A stretch of 64,000 bases of DNA from Paenibacillus chitinolyticus NBRC 15660 (lineage in GTDB: Bacteria; Bacillota; Bacilli; Paenibacillales; NBRC-103111). The DNA lies in contig NZ_BBJT01000008.1 of NCBI RefSeq assembly GCF_000739915.1, positions 203,937-267,936 of the forward strand. The letters run 5' to 3'. The stretch's first letter is position 1; each line of letters begins with the position of its first letter. The position numbers and the translations under genes were made by a program. Under the pieces are notes generated by a model. It worked only from the letters and a program-made list of their open reading frames with translations. It was not told the origin of the DNA and ran no database searches. Positions 58,932-64,000 of this stretch are shown piece by piece.

Positions 58932-59879
58932 TCATACGCCCATGAGCACCACAATAATGGAAAGCAGGGAGAAGAGAGCGCCGATCAGGTACAGGAAAGA
59001 AACCGTTTGAGTTTGGGACAGCCCCCACTGCATAAGGCTGTGATGAGTATGAAGCTTATCGGCCCGGTGCAGCCCTCCGCCTTTCAGGAGCCTTCTCGTA
59101 AACACGATGACCGTATCCAGAATAGGAACGCCCAGCGCCAGCACAGGAACCAGGAGGGAGATAAAAGTCGCGCTTTTGAAAGCACCGTCCACAGCAACGA
59201 CCGCAATCGTATACCCCAGGAAAATCGCACCGGCGTCACCCATAAAAATTTTGGCGGGATAAAAATTGAACGCCAGAAAAGCCAGGCAGGCGCCAACCAG
59301 AATACCCGCAATCAATGCGGAATCCTCCTGCCTTTTGACAAGAGCCGCCACAAGCAGCGCCAAAGAAGCGATCGTTACGATCCCCGAGGCGAGGCCATCC
59401 ACCCCGTCGATGAAATTAATCATATTGGTGATCCCGAAAATCCAGGCCATCGTGCCGAGCCAGACAAGCCAGACCGGGAAAAAAATCATGCCGCTAAAGT
59501 GGAGATTCGACACTCCGATTATTTGAATGCCGAATAAAAGCGGCACCGCGGACACCGCAATATAGATGATCAGCCTGGGCCAGACGGGAAAGTCCTTGCT
59601 TCGTGTTTTAAACCAGTCGTCCGTCAAGCCGGTCAGCATAAGTACCGTTCCGCCGATCAGCACCGCGTAGGAAAGATTGCCGTTACGGCTGAACATTAAA
59701 ATTGCCGCCGCGCAAGCGATGTAAATCGCCACTCCTCCGAGCAAGGGAATAGGAGCGGCATGAATTTTGCGGGTAGACGGCCGGTCGACAAACCCTGCTT
59801 TTACAGCGATTCGCTTCATAACGGGCACCAGCAGGGCCACCAGAATAAAGCTCGTCAGCATAGGGATTAGATAGTGCAT
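58932..59879 (-). CDS. Undecaprenyl-phosphate sugar-1-phosphate transferase (TagO/WecA type)
   Basis: 315 residues with about ten membrane helices. The MraY/WecA family blocks are RPSTRKIHAAPIPLLGGVAI near residue 35, NMINFIDGVDGLASG near 155, the metal-binding FNFYPAKIFMGDAGAIFLG near 210, and HRADKLHTHHSLMQWG near 275, the histidine motif of GlcNAc-1-P transferases. In Gram-positives TagO starts wall teichoic acid synthesis. WecA-like roles in exopolysaccharide synthesis are also possible. It stands alone. Confidence 0.93.
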   Translation of the reverse strand: MHYLIPMLTSFILVALLVPVMKRIAVKAGFVDRPSTRKIHAAPIPLLGGVAIYIACAAAILMFSRNGNLSYAVLIGGTVLMLTGLTDDWFKTRSKDFPVWPRLIIYIAVSAVPLLFGIQIIGVSNLHFSGMIFFPVWLVWLGTMAWIFGITNMINFIDGVDGLASGIVTIASLALLVAALVKRQEDSALIAGILVGACLAFLAFNFYPAKIFMGDAGAIFLGYTIAVVAVDGAFKSATFISLLVPVLALGVPILDTVIVFTRRLLKGGGLHRADKLHTHHSLMQWGLSQTQTVSFLYLIGALFSLLSIIVVLMGV

Positions 59880-60139
59880 ACGCTCGATTCCTCCTGCCTG
59901 TCGTTACCCTTACGGATGACGATGGGTAAATAGCTTTTTCACCGCATCTGTTAGCGTCTCCCAATCGAATTCCGCCCATACTTGCCCCGCTTGGTAAAGG
60001 TTTGGTCGGTTAACCCGCTCAAAACCTCGAGAACATTTTGTTTAGAAGCGAGTTAACTTCTCCTTTTATGGAAAAAATAAGAAGAGAATTCAACGATTTA
60101 AGCGGATGTTCAAAACGAAACAAAGGAGATCCCCCTACA

Positions 60140-60532
60140 ATGATCTGGAACGCCTGGACGTTAGACCGGTCTGTTATTTTGTTTACGGCTTTCGCTTATT
60201 TATTTATCGCGGCTCAAGTGACCTTGTCCCATTACCGGCAAAATTTTCACCGCAAAGTCATGTTGATTCCCGTTATTACCGCCCCGCTGTACTTTCTGGT
60301 TGGGCTGCTTGCGGTTCTCCTTAACCGGTCTTGGCTTCTCTGTCTTTTTCATATAGGCATGTGGCTGGGCATTTTGACGGGCTTAGCCGGCCTGTACCTT
60401 CACATCCGGGGAGTAGGCAAACGCGTCGGGTCTTATGCGTTCCGCAATTTCCTTATCGGACCTCCCGTCCTGATGCCTCTGCTGTACTCGGCTCTCGGTA
60501 TCCTCGGGTTAATCGCTGTTTATGGAAGGTGA
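60140..60532 (+). CDS. Small membrane protein upstream of the GMC oxidoreductase operon
   Basis: 130 residues, four hydrophobic segments (about 10-30, 40-62, 66-88, 105-127). I recognise no family. The ATG at 60140 has AAAGGAGA upstream. It comes six bases before the next gene and probably is cotranscribed with the dehydrogenase pair; it might anchor the complex or take its electrons, but that is speculation. Confidence 0.65.
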   Translation: MIWNAWTLDRSVILFTAFAYLFIAAQVTLSHYRQNFHRKVMLIPVITAPLYFLVGLLAVLLNRSWLLCLFHIGMWLGILTGLAGLYLHIRGVGKRVGSYAFRNFLIGPPVLMPLLYSALGILGLIAVYGR

Positions 60533-60537
60533 CTTGT

Positions 60538-61134
60538 ATGAGAAAAATGCTGAAATACCCTTCTTTCGATGTCATGAAGGAGCAAAACCACTGGGATCCC
60601 CACACACGGTCTATCGTCAGCTCCCGTATGAGGCGGCGCCGTGAATATCGGCTGTTAACACGGTTAGAAGCGGAGCAGCTCAGAAGCGTATGCTCTCTTC
60701 TTGTCGACGACGACCGGTCCGAAATCCTGACTTACGTGCTGGAGCATATAGATGATACTTTGTGCGGGCAAAAGGAAGAAGGCCAGAGAGGACCCGATAC
60801 TCCTCCTCAGTCCGAATTAATCCGGAAAGGGCTGGAGGCGCTTGAGACGATGTCACACGGGTTTCATGCGAGGCCCTTTCAACAGCTATCACCGGCGGAA
60901 CAGAAGGAGCTGCTCACGAATGTTGCCGAGGTTCGCCTATCCCTGCGGGGCGATTGGCCGGCTGCCGTGCAGAAAGCCTTCTTCATTAGGCTGCTCACGC
61001 TGACCGTGGAAGCTTACTATTCTCATCCCCAAATCTGGTCCGAAATCGGGTACGCAGGTCCTGCTTATCCGAGAGGTTACATCCGGGCGGACCGGGGGCA
61101 CCTTGATCCGTGGGAGGCGAAACCGGAACGATGA
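60538..61134 (+). CDS. Gluconate 2-dehydrogenase subunit 3-family protein
   Basis: 198 residues. The conserved segment RREYRLLTRLEAEQLRSVCS is followed by LTVEAYYSHPQIWSEIGYAG near the C-terminus, where GYAGPAYPRGY is the family ending. In other bacteria this small subunit supports a GMC-type dehydrogenase and usually carries a Tat signal; none is visible here, so the complex may be cytoplasmic. It overlaps the next gene by ATGA (stop TGA, start ATG). Confidence 0.85.
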   Translation: MRKMLKYPSFDVMKEQNHWDPHTRSIVSSRMRRRREYRLLTRLEAEQLRSVCSLLVDDDRSEILTYVLEHIDDTLCGQKEEGQRGPDTPPQSELIRKGLEALETMSHGFHARPFQQLSPAEQKELLTNVAEVRLSLRGDWPAAVQKAFFIRLLTLTVEAYYSHPQIWSEIGYAGPAYPRGYIRADRGHLDPWEAKPER

Positions 61135-62690
61135 AATGGAACACTCAATCGGAAACCGTTGATGTGGTCATTATCGGCGCGGGAGCGGCAGGCGGTGTGC
61201 TTGCACAGGAACTTAGCGAAGCCGGGCTGCAGGTCGTGGTATTGGAAGCCGGACCGCTGCGGGATCCCCAAAAGGATTTTGCGAGCGACGAGCTGTCCAT
61301 GCAGTGCCTGGGCTGGCAGGATACCCGTCTTGTGGACGGAAGGCATCCTCTTACCATGGGACACAACAATTCGGGCTGGGGAGTGGGCGGGGGAACCCAG
61401 CATTTTACCGGAGTGTTTCTGCGATTCCATGAATCCGATTTCAAGACAAGATCCATCGACGGAGTCGGCGAGGATTGGCCAATCCATTATAAAGATTTGG
61501 AGCCATACTACTCCCGGATTGAAAAAGAAATCGCGGTTTCCGGTCCCCGTCATTTTCCGTGGGGAAACTTCCGCGGGCCTTATCCTTATCCCGAACGGGA
61601 CCCTCTAAGCCCTAACGCCTATTTGTTTCAAAGAGGCTGTGAGAGTTTGGGGATTCGCTCCGTTACGGCCCCCTTGGCGATTCTGTCTGCGCCTTTTGAG
61701 GGCAGGCCTCCCTGCATCAACCGTGGTTTCTGCCAGCAGGGGTGCATGCCTAACGCCAAATTCAGCACCCTCATTCAGCATATCCCGAAAGCTGTGCAAG
61801 CAGGCGCCACTGTGTTTACCGATAGCAGGGTCACTCAGATCGAGACAGGGCCTGACGGAATGGCTACGGCTGTGCTTTTTGTGAAAAAAGGAGTCGAATA
61901 CCGTCAAAAATCCAAACTCGTGATCGTATCGGCCTATGCGGTCGAAACACCCCGATTACTGCTGAATTCTGCGAACAGCCGTCATCCGGACGGGCTTGCC
62001 AACAGCAGCGGCTGGGTAGGCAAGGCACTTATGACGCACAGCAGCCATGACGTGTATGCCAAGTTCGAGGAGGAAGTGCGATTATACAAGGGGACCCCTG
62101 TGCTGGCTACTACACAGGAATTTTACGAAACCGACCGGAGCCGCGGCTTTGCACGCGGGTATTCTCTGCATGCCCATGGCACGCGGCCTCTTGCTTTTGC
62201 TCAAGGAATCGTCAAAACAAGCAAGTCTCCTGTATGGGGAACCCCGTTACGCGAAGCTATGCTGGACTACAATTTTTACGGCCGCACGACACTGGTCGGA
62301 GAAGTCCTTCCGCAAGAGCATAACTGTGTCACGTTATCAGGGGAGAAAGACACTTTCGGTTTGCCCAGAGCCAAGGTATCCTTCAGCTTTGGGGAAAACG
62401 ACATCAAGCTCATCGAGCATGCGGTCTCGAACATGAAATCTATTCTTCAGGCTGCGGGAGGAACACCCGAATTTGTGGTGCCAGATACCGCCCATCTGAT
62501 GGGAGGCTGCCGGATGGGGAACGATCCTTCGCGATCTGTCACAAATTCATTCGGACAAACGCACGATATCCCGAATTTATTCGTATGCGATGCGAGCCTC
62601 TTCGTCACGTCCAGCGGAGTGAATCCCACTAACACCGTAATGGCTCTAGCAGCTCGAACAGCCGATTACATCGTAAGTGAAATTATTTGA
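61131..62690 (+). CDS. GMC-family oxidoreductase (gluconate 2-dehydrogenase-like)
   Basis: 519 residues. The FAD-binding fold starts VDVVIIGAGAAGGVLAQELS, and GGTQHFTGVFLRF, RGFCQQGCMPNAKFSTL and the C-terminal HLMGGCRMGNDPSRSVTNSF then DASLFVTSSGVNPTNTVMAL belong to the GMC group, with the catalytic histidine/asparagine region near NPTNTVMA. It oxidises a sugar or sugar acid; the substrate is unknown. It overlaps its small partner gene by four bases, so the two are surely coexpressed. Confidence 0.92.
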   Translation: MKWNTQSETVDVVIIGAGAAGGVLAQELSEAGLQVVVLEAGPLRDPQKDFASDELSMQCLGWQDTRLVDGRHPLTMGHNNSGWGVGGGTQHFTGVFLRFHESDFKTRSIDGVGEDWPIHYKDLEPYYSRIEKEIAVSGPRHFPWGNFRGPYPYPERDPLSPNAYLFQRGCESLGIRSVTAPLAILSAPFEGRPPCINRGFCQQGCMPNAKFSTLIQHIPKAVQAGATVFTDSRVTQIETGPDGMATAVLFVKKGVEYRQKSKLVIVSAYAVETPRLLLNSANSRHPDGLANSSGWVGKALMTHSSHDVYAKFEEEVRLYKGTPVLATTQEFYETDRSRGFARGYSLHAHGTRPLAFAQGIVKTSKSPVWGTPLREAMLDYNFYGRTTLVGEVLPQEHNCVTLSGEKDTFGLPRAKVSFSFGENDIKLIEHAVSNMKSILQAAGGTPEFVVPDTAHLMGGCRMGNDPSRSVTNSFGQTHDIPNLFVCDASLFVTSSGVNPTNTVMALAARTADYIVSEII

Positions 62691-62781
62691 TCACCAAAAT
62701 GAAGACGGATGAAGACACAAGTGGCCACCATCCATTACAATTAGAGACAAAGTCATTTCTAAAAAAGGAGGACCACGACTA

Positions 62782-63090
62782 ATGGCAATTGCAGAAATTA
62801 CGGTTGTTCCTATAGGTACAAGCTCTACAAGCTTAAGTGAATATGTAGCCCATCTCCAAAAGGTGTTAGACAACCAGCCTCTCCATTATGAACTTACTCC
62901 AATGAGCACCATCATCGAAGGCCCCCTGGATCAACTTATGGAAGTCATCCTTAAGCTTCACGAAAGTCCCTTTGAAAACGGTGCTCAACGCGTCTCCACC
63001 TCCATCAAGTTAGACGATCGCCGTGATAAAGCGGCATCCATGCAGCAAAAACTCCAGTCCGTTGCCGACAAACTGGAGCAGCTTCAATAG
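62782..63090 (+). CDS. MTH1187/YqgV-family thiamine-binding-like protein
   Basis: 102 residues. AIAEITVVPIGTSSTSLSEY at the start and TPMSTIIEGPLDQLMEVILK in the middle are family hallmarks, with RVSTSIKLDDRRDK near the end. These small ferredoxin-like proteins bind thiamine or related molecules in some bacteria. The ATG has AAAGGAGGACCACG upstream. It is followed by a bidirectional terminator. Confidence 0.9.
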   Translation: MAIAEITVVPIGTSSTSLSEYVAHLQKVLDNQPLHYELTPMSTIIEGPLDQLMEVILKLHESPFENGAQRVSTSIKLDDRRDKAASMQQKLQSVADKLEQLQ

Positions 63091-63244
63091 TATAGAATCT
63101 CCATTTTAGCCGAGAGCCTGAAAGTCACAAAATCGAATTTCCTACGTGCCCAAATTTCAGTCGGCTCTCCAACCCTTGCAGGACCGGCCATTGGACAGAA
63201 GTCGATTTAAAGCGTTTTTTCCATTCACCGGTTAAAAAGACAAC

Positions 63245-63273
63245 AAAAAAAGAGACCGTTAAGGTCTCTTTTT
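63245..63273. terminator. Bidirectional terminator between the thiamine-binding gene and the tRNA cluster
   Basis: AAAAAAAGAGACC and GGTCTCTTTTT form a strong stem with A-run and T-run on its sides. It serves the gene from the left and the tRNA cluster from the right. Confidence 0.9.
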
Positions 63274-63301
63274 ATATGAAGAGAATTGTTCACATGGCAT
63301 G

Positions 63302-63374
63302 TGAGCCATGAAGGACTCGAACCTTCGACACCCTGATTAAAAGTCAGGTGCTCTACCAACTGAGCTAATGGCTC
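63302..63374 (-). tRNA. tRNA-Lys (anticodon TTT)
   Basis: Acceptor arms GAGCCAT / ATGGCTC pair; anticodon loop reads CUUUUAA; T-loop GGTTCGAGTCC. CCA is not encoded, unlike the other six genes of the cluster. Confidence 0.96.
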
Positions 63375-63384
63375 TTGGAAAAAC

Positions 63385-63470
63385 TGGTGGAGGCTGATGG
63401 ATTCGAACCACCGAACTCGTCAGAGAACAGATTTACAGTCTGCTGCGTTTGGCCACTTCGCTAAGCCTCC
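63385..63470 (-). tRNA. tRNA-Tyr (anticodon GTA)
   Basis: Acceptor GGAGGCT pairs with AGCCTCC, the long variable arm is present, and anticodon loop CUGUAAA is read. CCA is encoded. Confidence 0.96.
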
Positions 63471-63512
63471 ACAATACTGCCAAGCGCCGTTATGGACTGA
63501 CTTGACTAAAAA

Positions 63513-63588
<76 letters not shown>

Positions 63589-63617
63589 ATACTATGAAAT
63601 TGGTATACAAACTAAAA

Positions 63618-63694
63618 TGGCGGAGCTGACGGGATTCGAACCCGCGGTCTCCTGCGTGACAGGCAGGCATGTTAGGCCTCTACACCACAGCTCC
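63618..63694 (-). tRNA. tRNA-Asp (anticodon GTC)
   Basis: Acceptor GGAGCTG pairs with CAGCTCC, discriminator G; anticodon loop CUGUCAC. CCA is encoded. Confidence 0.96.
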
Positions 63695-63709
63695 GTGCAT
63701 AAGATTGTA

Positions 63710-63785
63710 TGGTGGACGCTGACGGGATCGAACCGCCGACCCTCTGCTTGTAAGGCAGATGCTCTCCCAGCTGAGCTAAGCGTCC
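63710..63785 (-). tRNA. tRNA-Val (anticodon TAC)
   Basis: Acceptor GGACGCT pairs with AGCGTCC; anticodon loop CUUACAA; T-loop GGTTCGATCC. CCA is encoded. Confidence 0.96.
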
Positions 63786-63799
63786 TTATGTAGTTGTTA

Positions 63800-63876
63800 T
63801 GGTAGCGGCGGAGGGGCTCGAACCCCCGACCTCACGGGTATGAACCGTACGCTCTAGCCAGCTGAGCTACGCCGCC
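63800..63876 (-). tRNA. tRNA-Met (anticodon CAT, elongator type)
   Basis: Acceptor GGCGGCG pairs with CGCCGCT except for a wobble; anticodon loop UUCAUAC. CCA is encoded. Initiator features (three G-C pairs below the anticodon loop) are absent. Confidence 0.94.
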
Positions 63877-63883
63877 TTAATAC

Positions 63884-63974
63884 TGGCGGAGAGAGAGGGA
63901 TTCGAACCCTCGCACCACTTACGCAGTCTAACCCCTTAGCAGAGGGTCCCCTTGAGCCACTTGGGTATCTCTCC
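63884..63974 (-). tRNA. tRNA-Ser (anticodon GCT)
   Basis: Acceptor GGAGAGA pairs with TCTCTCC, long variable arm, anticodon loop CUGCUAA. CCA is encoded. It is the first tRNA in the direction of transcription within this window; the cluster may continue to the right. Confidence 0.96.
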
Positions 63975-64000
63975 AATGTGTAAATAAACTTTTCAGGTTG

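Overview
The window looks like chromosomal DNA of a Gram-positive Bacillales bacterium, most likely Paenibacillus or a close relative. The evidence is gene order and content: a cggR-gapA-pgk-tpiA-gpmI-eno glycolytic operon followed by secG, rnr, smpB and ssrA; a glcK-rapZ-yvcK-whiA-HPr block; an hprK-lgt-ppaX-acyltransferase block; a compact hisZGDBHAFI operon of the short HisG/HisZ type; a CtsR box at clpP; and a CggR operator. The core is moderately GC-rich. Most core genes lie on the minus strand.

Positions 1 to about 19,600 are a patchwork accessory region downstream of the tmRNA gene. Starting from the intact ssrA (19593-19955, minus), partial copies of the ssrA 3' end or its terminator-bearing flank recur at about 1302-1484, 3508-3590, 5263-5391, 17869-17949 and 19393-19592. 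They divide the region into cassettes: (a) a DUF262 plus AlbA/Schlafen-like protein resembling defence proteins; (b) a frameshifted zeta-type toxin with its small partner, a decayed toxin-like relic and an unknown 172-residue protein; (c) a three-gene NRPS-PKS-NRPS cluster plus the C-terminal remnant of a large serine recombinase; (d) an AraC-type regulator with a small membrane protein. I read this as repeated integration at ssrA, later degraded.

The NRPS-PKS cluster is short and odd. Its transcription order is C-A-PCP, then KS-(AT-like)-ACP, then C-A-PCP-C. The AT-like region has lost its active-site serine motif, the last condensation domain has lost both histidines of HHxxxDG, and no thioesterase, phosphopantetheinyl transferase or exporter is present.

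From 19,593 to 64,000 the window is conserved chromosome: trans-translation genes (ssrA, smpB) with rnr; secG and an M50-like membrane peptidase; the glycolytic operon under CggR; tRNA-Arg, a DedA protein, clpP and a stalk-like secreted protein; carbon-regulation genes; trxB, a TPR protein, a divergent PRPP synthetase and the histidine operon; hprK-lgt-ppaX; an MsmX/UgpC-type ATPase; a CdaR/PucR-type regulator; a TagO/WecA-type transferase; a GMC oxidoreductase operon; a thiamine-binding-type protein; and a seven-tRNA cluster (Ser-Met-Val-Asp-Phe-Tyr-Lys in transcription order).
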